Shown here piece after piece: positions 36,587 to 45,466 of a stretch of DNA of 64,000 bases. Every line of letters starts with the position of its first letter. Position 1 is the stretch's first letter. This DNA is from Microbulbifer bruguierae (lineage in GTDB: Bacteria; Pseudomonadota; Gammaproteobacteria; Pseudomonadales; Cellvibrionaceae), in NCBI RefSeq assembly GCF_029869925.1, contig NZ_CP118605.1, forward strand, positions 992,001-1,056,000. The letters are read 5' to 3'. The notes beneath the pieces are model-generated. The model made no database searches. It saw only the letters and a list, made by a program, of their open reading frames with translations, and was not told the origin of the DNA. The position numbers were made by a program, and so were the translations under genes.

Positions 36587-38212
36587 ATGACCATGGATGC
36601 TCTCCCCCTCTCTGCTGCCATCTCCAAACTGCAACAACACAAAGACCAGCAACACTGGTCACTGCGCGAGCTGTTTGCAGCCTCACCCGACCGCGCCCAA
36701 TCATTCAGTGCGGAAGCTGCCGGTATCTATCTGGACTTCAGTAAAAACCTGCTCAGTACAGACACCCTGCAACTACTGCTGGGTTACACCGATACCGCGC
36801 AACTGAAAAACCGGATCGGGGCCCTGCTCTCCGGTACCAATATCAACAATACGGAACACCGCCCAGCCCTGCACACCGCTCTGCGTTTTCAGGGTGAACC
36901 CACGACCGAACACGAGCAGGCTGTCGCCGATTGCCGCGCGCAAATGGCGAAATTTGTCGAGCAGGTGCACAGCGGTACCTGGACCGGATTCACCGGCAAG
37001 CGTATCCGCCACGTTGTCAATATCGGTATCGGTGGTTCGGATCTCGGCCCGCGTATGGTGTGGGAAGCACTGCGCCCCTGGCACAACAAGGACCTGACGG
37101 TTCACTTTGTAGCGAATATCGACGGTGCTGACCTCAGCGATACCATCGCCCCGCTGCCCGCTGACGAGACCCTGTTTATCGTCGCCTCCAAGTCATTCTC
37201 CACGCTGGAAACCCGCCAGAACGCCCTGTCAGCGCGCCAGTGGGTACTCGACGCAGGCTGTGCGGTATCTGAGCTGGAAAAGCACTTTGTCGCGGTGAGC
37301 AGTAATATTGTCGCGGCCCAGGATTTCGGTATTGCCGCGCAGAACATCTTCCCCATGTGGGATTGGGTGGGCGGCCGCTACTCCCTGTGGTCTGCCATCG
37401 GTCTCCCGGTAGCACTCGCCTGCGGATTCGAAGTCTACAGCGAGCTCCTCAGAGGCGCTAATGCCATGGACACCCACTTCGCCGAGGCGGAGTTTGCACA
37501 GAACCTGCCCGTGCTGATGGCTCTGATCCACTTCTGGTATCGCCAGTGTTGGGGTGCCGGCAGCCTGGCTGTTCTCCCCTATGCCCAGCGCCTGGCCAAG
37601 TTCCCGGCGTGGCTACAGCAACTGGATATGGAAAGTCTCGGCAAAAGCGTCACCCGCGGCGGCGAACCACTGCCATACCCCAGCGGCGCCGTGATCTGGG
37701 GTGCCGAAGGCAGCAACGGACAGCACTCATTCCACCAGCTGCTGCATCAGGGTACGGACATGATTCCGGCAGACTTTGTCGCCATCAAGGAACCGACGTC
37801 AGAACTGAAGGAACAACATCAGTGGCTGCTGTCCTGCTGCCTGAGCCAGAGCCAGGCGTTACTGCGCGGAAAATCCCTGGCCGAAGCACGCAGGGAACTG
37901 GAAGCCTCCGGCCACACACACAAAGAGGTACACCAGCTGGCGCCGCACAAAGTGGTCCCCGGCAACCGTCCGAGCAATACCCTGATCCTGGAAAAACTCG
38001 ATCCTTTCCATCTCGGCAGCCTGTTGGCTCTGTACGAGCACAAGGTATTTACCTTTGGATGCCTGTTGGACATCAACCCGTTTGACCAGTGGGGTGTGGA
38101 GCTGGGTAAAGTACTCGGCAATGCCGTGTATCAGGCAATTGACGGAGATATTCCGCAAGACTGGGATGGATCCACCGCCACTCTACTCAAGAAGCTGCTA
38201 AGGCCAGAATAA
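36587..38212 (+). CDS. pgi: Glucose-6-phosphate isomerase
   Basis: Pgi interconverts glucose-6-phosphate and fructose-6-phosphate. The 541-residue product has the family signatures: the sugar-phosphate loop NIGIGGSDLGPRMV (about 146-159), SKSFSTLETRQNA (about 204-216), the DWVGGRYSLWSAIGLP block, and C-terminal GNRPSNTL and KVFTFGCLLDINPFDQWGVELGK with the catalytic Lys. The frame opens 51 bases earlier at a TTG, but I chose the ATG at 36587; a second ATG two codons on is possible. A terminator follows. Confidence 0.96.
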   Translation: MTMDALPLSAAISKLQQHKDQQHWSLRELFAASPDRAQSFSAEAAGIYLDFSKNLLSTDTLQLLLGYTDTAQLKNRIGALLSGTNINNTEHRPALHTALRFQGEPTTEHEQAVADCRAQMAKFVEQVHSGTWTGFTGKRIRHVVNIGIGGSDLGPRMVWEALRPWHNKDLTVHFVANIDGADLSDTIAPLPADETLFIVASKSFSTLETRQNALSARQWVLDAGCAVSELEKHFVAVSSNIVAAQDFGIAAQNIFPMWDWVGGRYSLWSAIGLPVALACGFEVYSELLRGANAMDTHFAEAEFAQNLPVLMALIHFWYRQCWGAGSLAVLPYAQRLAKFPAWLQQLDMESLGKSVTRGGEPLPYPSGAVIWGAEGSNGQHSFHQLLHQGTDMIPADFVAIKEPTSELKEQHQWLLSCCLSQSQALLRGKSLAEARRELEASGHTHKEVHQLAPHKVVPGNRPSNTLILEKLDPFHLGSLLALYEHKVFTFGCLLDINPFDQWGVELGKVLGNAVYQAIDGDIPQDWDGSTATLLKKLLRPE

Positions 38213-38258
38213 GCAATCCTGGATAAGTCCGGATAACGGTAAAAATAAAAACCACAGG

Positions 38259-38287
38259 CGCCTCGGAGGAACTGAACCTCCGGGGCG
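38259..38287 (+). terminator. Terminator after pgi
   Basis: An 11-bp stem (CGCCTCGGAGG / CCTCCGGGGCG, one mismatch-type pair) with a 7-base loop, followed by TTTTCATTTT. Confidence 0.8.
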
Positions 38288-38379
38288 TTTTCATTTTCTG
38301 GACAGAAGTTGCCGCGTTCTTTTTAACAACGGCAAACAGCGGTATTTTCATAGATTTCAGTCAGACGATAAGCAAGTCG

Positions 38380-39204
38380 TCAAACGCGACCGCCATCAAC
38401 GATCAATTGCTGCCCGGTAATTACTCGCGACGCACGTGAGGCCAGGAACAATGCGCCTTCCACAAGATCTTCGCCCTGAATAGGGAATTTCAGGCTCTGT
38501 CCGGCAAGGCACTCCGCCAGCGCCTCTTCAGTCACCCAAAGGCGTTTCTGGCGCTCGGTCATAACCCAACCGGGGACCAGTGCATTTACACGAATTCCCT
38601 TCTGCCCCAGTTCACGTGCCGCGGCACGCGTCAGGCCGACGATTGCCGTTTTCGCAGTTACATAAGCAGGGTAACCGCATAGCGCCAGATTGGCGGAGTT
38701 TGAACCAAGGTTAACAATGCTGCCTCCACCAGCTTTTACCATTTCCCGCGCGGCCCACTGCATAGCAAAAAACTGTGGGCGCAAGTTGATGTTTATTGAT
38801 TCGTCCCACTGCTCTGGCGTCAGACTGTCAATAGTATGGCGCGTATCTCGTGCTGCGTTATTTACCAGCACATCGAGCCCCCCCAACTCAGCTACTGCGG
38901 CCTGCATGGAAGATTCCAACGCCACCAGATCACGGATATCACAAGTCGCGTAATGAGGACGCAAACCCGTACAAGCTTCCACCTGGTTACACAGCTGCTC
39001 CGCGGCTCGGTCACGCAGTGAAACGAAACTGACTCGGGCTCCCTGCAACGCAAAAGCCGCCGTCAAATAAGCACCGATGCCTGAACCACCACCAGTAATA
39101 AACACCCTTTTACCTTCGAGATCCCGGTAACGGGTGATTTTCTCCAGCTCACCGCTGGCAAATACCTGATCAAAATCGTCAATCTGCTGTTCTTCGCGGG
39201 ACAT
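38380..39204 (-). CDS. SDR-family dehydrogenase, probably of a sugar
   Basis: The 274-residue short-chain dehydrogenase has the NAD(P) motif TGGGSGIG at about 37-44, NNAA at 115-118 and catalytic YxxxK at Tyr181/Lys185, and ends in the usual VITGQQLIVDGG. I chose the ATG at 39204, behind AGAGGTGG; upstream in-frame codons lack a site. It is divergent from a sugar-acid dehydratase gene, so oxidation of an aldose to its lactone (as in galactose or arabinose dehydrogenases) is a reasonable guess, giving an oxidative pathway with the genes at 39579 and 41443. The exact sugar is not determinable. Confidence 0.85.
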   Translation of the reverse strand: MSREEQQIDDFDQVFASGELEKITRYRDLEGKRVFITGGGSGIGAYLTAAFALQGARVSFVSLRDRAAEQLCNQVEACTGLRPHYATCDIRDLVALESSMQAAVAELGGLDVLVNNAARDTRHTIDSLTPEQWDESININLRPQFFAMQWAAREMVKAGGGSIVNLGSNSANLALCGYPAYVTAKTAIVGLTRAAARELGQKGIRVNALVPGWVMTERQKRLWVTEEALAECLAGQSLKFPIQGEDLVEGALFLASRASRVITGQQLIVDGGRV

Positions 39205-39578
39205 TAGTTGCCACCTCTTATTTATAAAAAAATCACCGATATCAAACAAAGGTACTGAAACTTTTCGGCCATGTCGATTCATAGGATTATTATGATAATT
39301 GACTGTAACAACCAAGCCCGCTACCCTTGGCTAGATTTATCATATAAATAAAATAAATAATTAGCCGATTCAGCCTCTTACATCCGTCATAAAACATATC
39401 CGAGCATGGCGCTTCCAATGACCAAATCCCGTATCTCGGACTACCGTTTCCCTGGCATTTCTGATCTGCGCCAGCTGCACTGTTTCGTGTGTAACCCCGA
39501 AACAAGCCGATGACTTTAAAGACGTACTGCAAGGAGACATCGTCATGCCGGCAATAACGAGATTGAGATAACAAATTG
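39205..39578. other. 374-base divergent control region of the sugar-acid genes
   Basis: It lies between the SDR gene and the dehydratase gene. It is AT-rich at about 39280-39370 (ATTATTATGATAATT, TTATCATATAAATAAAATAAATAA), contains a TTGACT/TACCCT pair spaced by 17 bases (39299-39327, plus strand) and short imperfect TTATCA/TGATAA palindromes that could bind a GntR- or LacI-type regulator. No regulator gene is in the window. No gene is seen here. Confidence 0.45.
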
Positions 39579-41321
39579 ATGCGCAATAATAACGACAAGC
39601 CCGGCAAGCCACGCCGCAGCCAACTGAGCTACGGCAAATTGGACAAAGATGGTTTCATCCACCGCTCGTGGATGAAAGCCCAGGGGTATCCCGACCACTG
39701 CTTCGACGGCCGCCCCATCATTGGCATTTGCAATACCTGGTCTGAAATCACTCCCTGCAACTCTGGCTTGCGGGAAATGGCGGAATACGTGAAACGCGGC
39801 ATCTGGGAAGCTGGCGGCGTACCGCTGGAATTCCCGGTCACCAGCCTCGGCGAAACCCAGATGCGCCCCACCGCCATGCTGTTCCGCAACCTGCTGGCAA
39901 TGGACGTGGAAGAATCCATTCGCGGCAACCCCATCGACGGCGTGGTGCTGCTGGGTGGCTGCGACAAGACCACCCCCGGCCAACTGATGGGAGCCGCCAG
40001 CGTCAACCTGCCCACTATTGTGGTGTCTTCCGGTCCCATGCTGAACGGCAAATTCCGCGGTCGCGATATCGGCTCCGGCACCGATGTGTGGAAGTTCTCG
40101 GAAGCGGTGCGCGCCGGGGAAATGAGCCAGGAAGATTTCATTGCCGCCGAAAGCGCTATGTCCCGCTCCCGCGGCGTGTGCATGACCATGGGCACTGCCT
40201 CCACCGTCTCCAACCTGGTGGAGGCCATGGGCCTGTGCCTGCCTTACAACGGTTCCATCCCTGCGGTCGACGCCCGCCGCCAGGCCATGGCACATATGTC
40301 CGGCCGAGAAATCGTGCGCCTGGTGGAAGAGGATGTGCGCATGAAAGACATCGTGCGCAAGGAATCCCTGATCAACGCCATCAAGGTCAACTCCGCCATC
40401 GGCGGTTCTACCAATACCGTCATGCACCTTCTGGCCCTGGCCGGGCGTCTGGAGATCGACCTGGAACTGGAAGACTTCGACCGCTACAGCCGCGACCTGC
40501 CGCTGCTTGTGGACCTGATGCCGTCTGGCCGCTTCCTGATGGAGGACTACCACTACGCTGGCGGCCTGCCCGCGGTGATAAAAAAAATCGGTGCGCATCT
40601 GGATCTCAGCGCCACCACCGTCAGCGGTAAAACCCTGGGCGAACAAATCGAAAACGTCGAATGCTACAACGACGATGTGATCCGCAACCTGGACAACCCG
40701 GTGAAAGAGAACTCCGGAATCTGGGTGCTGCGCGGCAACCTCTGCCCCCAGGGTGCCATCATCAAACCCAACGCCGCCTCCACCGAACTGATGAACCATA
40801 CCGGCCGCGCCGTTGTATTCGAATCCATTGAGGACTACCACGCACGCAAAGACCTGCCGGAGCTGGACATCGACGAGCACTGCATCATGGTGCTCAAGGG
40901 TTGCGGTCCCAAGGGCTACCCGGGCATGCCGGAAGTGGGCAATATGGCACTGCCGAAAAAACTGCTGGAAAAAGGCGTCAAGGATATGCTGCGGATTTCC
41001 GACGCCCGTATGAGCGGCACAGCATTTGGCTCGGTAATCCTGCACGTGGCCCCGGAAGCCAGCGCCGGCGGTCCTCTGGCGGTGGTGCGCAGCGGCGATC
41101 TGATCGAATTCAACGGCGAGGCCCGCACCCTCAATCTGAAAATTTCCGATCAGGAACTGCAGGCGCGCCTTGAAGAGTGGCAGCGGAACAAACCCGAACC
41201 CACCTACCAGCGGGGTTACGCCAGACTATACGTCGACACAGTGCTGCAGGCCGACAAGGGCGCTGACCTGGACTTCCTTGTGGGCGGTTCCGGTGACGAA
41301 GTCTCACGGGAATCCCACTGA
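39579..41321 (+). CDS. IlvD/Edd-family sugar-acid dehydratase (L-arabonate/galactonate dehydratase type)
   Basis: The 580-residue enzyme dehydrates a sugar acid to its 2-keto-3-deoxy form. Cys60, Cys128 and Cys201 (TPCNS, GGCDKTTP, GVCMTMGTAST) have the spacing of the three [2Fe-2S] ligands of L-arabonate dehydratase, and RISDARMSGTAFG carries the catalytic Ser. Overall length and motifs match the sugar-acid branch better than IlvD itself. I chose the ATG at 39579; a TTG immediately precedes it. The aldolase gene follows 121 bases downstream. Together they suggest a De Ley-Doudoroff-like route; C5 or C6 substrate is open. Confidence 0.9.
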   Translation: MRNNNDKPGKPRRSQLSYGKLDKDGFIHRSWMKAQGYPDHCFDGRPIIGICNTWSEITPCNSGLREMAEYVKRGIWEAGGVPLEFPVTSLGETQMRPTAMLFRNLLAMDVEESIRGNPIDGVVLLGGCDKTTPGQLMGAASVNLPTIVVSSGPMLNGKFRGRDIGSGTDVWKFSEAVRAGEMSQEDFIAAESAMSRSRGVCMTMGTASTVSNLVEAMGLCLPYNGSIPAVDARRQAMAHMSGREIVRLVEEDVRMKDIVRKESLINAIKVNSAIGGSTNTVMHLLALAGRLEIDLELEDFDRYSRDLPLLVDLMPSGRFLMEDYHYAGGLPAVIKKIGAHLDLSATTVSGKTLGEQIENVECYNDDVIRNLDNPVKENSGIWVLRGNLCPQGAIIKPNAASTELMNHTGRAVVFESIEDYHARKDLPELDIDEHCIMVLKGCGPKGYPGMPEVGNMALPKKLLEKGVKDMLRISDARMSGTAFGSVILHVAPEASAGGPLAVVRSGDLIEFNGEARTLNLKISDQELQARLEEWQRNKPEPTYQRGYARLYVDTVLQADKGADLDFLVGGSGDEVSRESH

Positions 41322-41442
41322 CATCGCAGACTCCAAAAATCAGACATTACAGCTATTTTTAGCGAAAAAATGACGCTGGCAGAACTCCCATCTTAAGCCA
41401 GCGTAGGTAAGGAAACGACCAAGAGACAAGGAAAATTAACTT

Positions 41443-42057
41443 ATGCCCTCGGAGCAGCGTTTCCCGCTGGTGGCAATCTTACGCGGCATCACGCCAGAGG
41501 AAGTGATACCTGTAGCAGAGACTATCCACAATGCGGGTTTTTATTACATCGAAGTGCCTCTGAATTCACCCGAGCCGTTGCAGAGCATCGCAAAACTGGT
41601 GCGGTATTTCGGCGACCGCGCCTGCTGTGGTGCCGGTACCGTGACCACTGTGAAGCAGGTTGAAGCCGTCGCCGAAACCGGAGCCAAGCTGATTGTTTCC
41701 CCCAACTGCGACCCCGCCGTAATCCGCCGTAGTCTTGAATTAGGGCTGGTAAGCATGCCCGGTATCCAGACACCTACCGAGGCGTTTTCCGCAATCAACG
41801 CGGGGGCCCGATATCTCAAACTGTTTCCCGCAATCAGTCTCGGCCCTGACTATGTGAAAAACTTGAAAGTGGTACTGCCGCCGGAGTGCGCTTTACTCGC
41901 CGTTGGCGGCATTAATCTGGTCAACATGTACGACTTTTATGCGGCCGGCATCGCCGGCTTTGGAATTGGCAGCGACCTGTATAAACCTGGGCGCAGTCAT
42001 GAAAACGTGAGTGCAAGGGCACGAAACTACGTAGAAAAATACCAATCGATTTCATGA
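41443..42057 (+). CDS. 2-dehydro-3-deoxy-6-phosphogalactonate (KDPG/KDPGal-type) aldolase
   Basis: This 204-residue class I aldolase would split KDPGal (or KDPG) to pyruvate and glyceraldehyde-3-phosphate. The TIM barrel shows LVAILRGITPEE with Arg14, IEVPLNSP with Glu37, and the Schiff-base Lys126 in YLKLFPA. The IEVPLNSP form (rather than IEVTLRT) is typical of the galactonate branch, DgoA. The upstream dehydratase would supply its precursor, but the kinase that makes the 6-phosphate is not in the window. Confidence 0.9.
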   Translation: MPSEQRFPLVAILRGITPEEVIPVAETIHNAGFYYIEVPLNSPEPLQSIAKLVRYFGDRACCGAGTVTTVKQVEAVAETGAKLIVSPNCDPAVIRRSLELGLVSMPGIQTPTEAFSAINAGARYLKLFPAISLGPDYVKNLKVVLPPECALLAVGGINLVNMYDFYAAGIAGFGIGSDLYKPGRSHENVSARARNYVEKYQSIS

Positions 42058-42106
42058 CACCGTCAAGGCTCTATCGAGACTCACATGAGTCAAATCACGA
42101 TATTTT

Positions 42107-42877
42107 TTACTCCTTGCTCGCCGCTTTATTCGATCCGGCATCCAGCAACGGCTTGATCAGATCCATCGGCAGCGGGAATACAATTGTGGAATTTTGTTCG
42201 CCGGCAATATCAATCAAGGTCTGCATATAACGCAGGGTAATCGCGTTGGGGTTTTTCGACAGCTGGTCTGCCGCCTCGGTAAGTTTCATCGCCGCCTGGG
42301 CCTCGCCTTCCGCGTGAATCACTTTGGCCCTTCGGGACCGCTCCGCCTCCGCCTGCTGGGCAATCGCGCGGATCATGCTCTCGTCGAGATCAATATGCTT
42401 GATCTCCACATTGGTCACCTTCACACCCCACGCATCCGTCTGTTCATCAAGAATTTTCTGGATATCCACATTGAGCTTGTCACGCTCCGATAGCATCTCA
42501 TCCAGCTCATGTTTTCCCAGCACCGAGCGCAACGTAGTCTGTGCAAGCTGACTCACCGCTTCGTGGTAGTTTTCCACGTTGATGATCGCGGACTGTGGAT
42601 CGATTACCCGGTAATAAACAACGGCGTTCACCTTTACCGAGACATTATCTTTGCTGATCACATCCTGCGTGGGCACATCCATGACCACCGTGCGCAAATC
42701 CACCCGCTCCATGGTCTGGATAATGGGAATGATGATGATCAACCCAGGTCCTTTTACCGCCTGAAAACGCCCGAGAAAAAACACCACCGCACGCTCGTAT
42801 TCCCGCAGGATACGGATCGCGTACATAATGAGTAGCGCCACCGCCAGAAACAGCAGACTGGCAAAATAACTGATCAT
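42107..42877 (-). CDS. Slipin (stomatin/SPFH-family membrane protein)
   Basis: The 256-residue protein has an N-terminal membrane hairpin (about residues 3-22) and an SPFH domain: [62 protein letters not shown] (about 58-92), and the coiled region [26 protein letters not shown]. Slipins form large membrane scaffolds and are commonly encoded with NfeD, as here, where the NfeD gene ends 57 bases upstream on the same strand. Confidence 0.94.
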   Translation of the reverse strand: MISYFASLLFLAVALLIMYAIRILREYERAVVFFLGRFQAVKGPGLIIIIPIIQTMERVDLRTVVMDVPTQDVISKDNVSVKVNAVVYYRVIDPQSAIINVENYHEAVSQLAQTTLRSVLGKHELDEMLSERDKLNVDIQKILDEQTDAWGVKVTNVEIKHIDLDESMIRAIAQQAEAERSRRAKVIHAEGEAQAAMKLTEAADQLSKNPNAITLRYMQTLIDIAGEQNSTIVFPLPMDLIKPLLDAGSNKAASKE

Positions 42878-42934
42878 AGAGACCTCCTTGTTCGCAGCAT
42901 CAATTTTTCAGGATGAAAAATATCAGCCGTCGGA

Positions 42935-44407
42935 CTATTCCGGCTCCACCTGCAGGTTGAGCCCCCTCTCCGCCACTACCCGGACCAGCTGGCCCTCGGT
43001 CAACAGGTTGTCGCAGTGCGCGCGCCAGATTTCTCCATCGATTTTCACCAGCAGTTCAGGCTCGACTTCGGTTACCACCGCGGTACGTCCAATCATCGCC
43101 TGATTGGCGGCAATTTTTGGTTTGTGTAGACTGCGCCCTACGGCATACAACAATCCCAGTAAACCGAGACCGCTGACCGCTGCGATACTGCCAATCAACC
43201 CCTTGGACACGCGCATTCCGGGCACGTCGCTATCGATCAGCATGATCGAACCGATTACCAGCGCCACCACACCGCCAATGCCCAGGGCACCGAAGCTTGG
43301 CACAAACAGTTCTGCGGCAATCAGCAGGGCACCTACGACAATCAGCGCTAATCCAGCATAATTGACCGGCAGTACCTGCAGCGCATAAAACGCCAGTAAC
43401 AAGCAGATGATCCCGACAACTCCGGGGACTATGGCGCCCGGACTGTAACCTTCAAAGATGAGGCCATAGATACCGACCAGCAACAGTATGTAGGCCACTT
43501 GGGGATTGGTGATTAGCGACAGCAATTTGTTGCGCCAGTCGGGCGCATAATCCACTACCGGCAGGCGTGCGGTTTCTGCCGCAATCTTGACGGTGCCTTC
43601 CCGCAGCCTCACCTCTCGCCCGGGCAGCTGTAGTAACAACTGCTGCTGATTCTCCGCCACAACATCCACCACATTTTCTGCCAGTGCCTCTTTCGCCGTC
43701 AGGGTCGCCGCATCGCGTACCGCCTTCTCTGCCCAGTCCGCATTGCGTCCATAACGCTGTGCCAGGCCTCGGATATAGGCGACAGAGTCATTGATGACCT
43801 TGCGTTCCATTGTTGTGCCGGGTTGTGTGCCCCGCCTGGAACCGGGCTCAGATTCCGCTGGGGCGTCGGAGCCGCCATCCTCCCTTTCGCCATCCTCCTT
43901 TTCGCCGTCCTTCCCGTCGTCGTTTGAATGCCTGGGAGTTTGCTCCGGCGCTGTCCCCGGTGGCTCCTGCTGACCGGGCATACCGCCCATCTGCACCGGC
44001 GTGGCCGCACCCAGCGTGGTAGATGGTGTCATCGCCGCCACATGACTGGCATAAAGGATATAGGTGCCGGCGCTGGCAGCCCGGGCACCGGCGGGTGTGA
44101 CATAGGTAACGAACGGGACGTCCGAAGCGAGGATATGCTGGATGATATCCCGGGTGGCCGCATCCAGGCCGCCGGGAGTATCCATGTTAACGATAAACAG
44201 CTGCGCGCCCTGTTCACGCGCCTTTTCACTGGTCCTGACAAAGTAGTCGGTGGTGGCCGGCCCTATGGGGCCGTCAATCGCGAGCACAGCGATATGGGGC
44301 CCGGGCTCGCTCTCCGCAGACTCCTGCGCCCAGGCGCAAATAGAAATGATCTGTGCCAAAACAGGCAACAGGCAGACGAGTACCCCTTTCGACCACCACT
44401 GATTCAT
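42935..44407 (-). CDS. NfeD-family membrane serine protease (slipin partner)
   Basis: This long-form NfeD protein of 490 residues has a signal peptide (about 1-27), a ClpP-like periplasmic protease domain with INMDTPGGLDAATRDII (about 74-90) and GARAASAGTYILYASHVAAMTPSTTLGAATP (about 105-135) carrying the catalytic Ser, a Lys in the RKVINDSVAYIRGLA region, four to five membrane helices (about 295-430) and a C-terminal OB fold. An acidic Glu/Asp/Pro-rich insertion (about 140-200) splits the protease domain. The partner is the slipin at 42107. Confidence 0.92.
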   Translation of the reverse strand: MNQWWSKGVLVCLLPVLAQIISICAWAQESAESEPGPHIAVLAIDGPIGPATTDYFVRTSEKAREQGAQLFIVNMDTPGGLDAATRDIIQHILASDVPFVTYVTPAGARAASAGTYILYASHVAAMTPSTTLGAATPVQMGGMPGQQEPPGTAPEQTPRHSNDDGKDGEKEDGEREDGGSDAPAESEPGSRRGTQPGTTMERKVINDSVAYIRGLAQRYGRNADWAEKAVRDAATLTAKEALAENVVDVVAENQQQLLLQLPGREVRLREGTVKIAAETARLPVVDYAPDWRNKLLSLITNPQVAYILLLVGIYGLIFEGYSPGAIVPGVVGIICLLLAFYALQVLPVNYAGLALIVVGALLIAAELFVPSFGALGIGGVVALVIGSIMLIDSDVPGMRVSKGLIGSIAAVSGLGLLGLLYAVGRSLHKPKIAANQAMIGRTAVVTEVEPELLVKIDGEIWRAHCDNLLTEGQLVRVVAERGLNLQVEPE

Positions 44408-44610
44408 GTCTGTTATTCCGGGTGCGAAAGTATTGAAACAGGAAACACAAGCGTATCAGAAGAAAAAAACTCTACAGGGAAACAGACAGGGGAAGAAGCG
44501 CCGAATATCGACGCGCCGGACTGCAGTGTGGTGGCACTACATGAGAAACCCAGTATGGGGAACTCAGTGACGTCCTGACAATCCAAACAGACAGTTGTGC
44601 TCAGCATTCA

Positions 44611-45402
44611 TTGGCAGCAAACCATCGGCAATCCTACTTCGTGTATCCTTCCTGTAATCCTGTCACTGATTCTCCTGTAGAAACCATCCCGGTGTCCCAA
44701 GACAGATTGGGCGACACGAGGCCGCTTATTGTCGGACTGCTTGTGGCCCTGGCGGTACACTTGGCCCTGGTTTTTCTGCCTGTCACATTGGATCCCGTCG
44801 CGCCTGACAAGGAAACACCAGTTGCGACGACGACGTTAGACGTAACACTGACGGCTTTAGACGCACCCCCGAAGGTGCCTGATACTCCAACCAAACTGCC
44901 GGACGTCACACCAGAAATTCCGCAGACAACGACACCTCTACCGACCGCGAAGAAAGAAAGTAGCGCGATACTGAAACCGCAGCGAGAGCCCAGAGCAAAG
45001 GTGTTTCCAGCAGTACCAGATAAAGCTAGCCAGGCATCACGGGATCAACCCTCGGCGCCATCCATCTCAACGGCAAATACTCCGAAACCCACTCGAGACA
45101 GCTTCACACCGCCACCTTCAAACGACGGAGCCAAGTCCCGCTCCACGGTATTTGACCCCGGTCTGTCCACCCGCCTGGAAACCGAACGCAATCGGGTACG
45201 GAAGTTTGAATCCCGCGATGTCGAATTAACGACTAACAACGGCACCTTTTTCCAGAAAGGAGACCGCTGTTGGGAAGAAAAGAAGCTATTACCCGGTGAC
45301 ATCGACAGTACGGTCAGCCAGCGCTTTCTGATCAAATGCACCCAAAGAAAACGGTCTGAGGAAGATATTGGCCGTCTTGCGGATAAATACGGAATACCGT
45401 GA
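44611..45402 (+). CDS. TonB-like membrane protein with Pro-rich linker, unknown family
   Basis: The product has one membrane segment (LIVGLLVALAVHLALVFLP, about residues 39-57) and then a Pro/Thr-rich periplasmic linker (about 60-180). A short C-terminal domain follows (about 185-263) with two Cys (DRCWEEK, LIKCTQRK). The topology is that of TonB/TolA energy transducers, but the C-terminal domain is not a TonB domain I recognise. The start is uncertain: the frame opens with TTG at 44611, and GTG codons at 44641 and 44692 are alternatives; no candidate has a good ribosome-binding site. It is divergent from the NfeD gene, and no ExbB/ExbD genes are nearby. Confidence 0.6.
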   Translation: MAANHRQSYFVYPSCNPVTDSPVETIPVSQDRLGDTRPLIVGLLVALAVHLALVFLPVTLDPVAPDKETPVATTTLDVTLTALDAPPKVPDTPTKLPDVTPEIPQTTTPLPTAKKESSAILKPQREPRAKVFPAVPDKASQASRDQPSAPSISTANTPKPTRDSFTPPPSNDGAKSRSTVFDPGLSTRLETERNRVRKFESRDVELTTNNGTFFQKGDRCWEEKKLLPGDIDSTVSQRFLIKCTQRKRSEEDIGRLADKYGIP

Positions 45403-45458
45403 TCCCATGTGGTCCGGCTGGATGTATACAACCGTCGATATCCCCAGCCGGTGATCAC
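45399..45458. terminator. Interrupted hairpin between convergent genes
   Basis: Outer arms GTGATC (45399-45404) and GATCAC (45453-45458) and inner arms CCGGCTGG (45414-45421) and CCAGCCGG (45444-45451) can pair to form a two-step hairpin in the gap between the TonB-like gene and the OlsF-like gene. There is no T-run, so termination is only a guess. Confidence 0.4.
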
Positions 45459-45466
45459 TTCCCGAG

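Noticed and set aside
39543..41045. 500-codon minus-strand frame
   Set aside because: Antisense shadow of the sugar-acid dehydratase gene, which has complete motifs.
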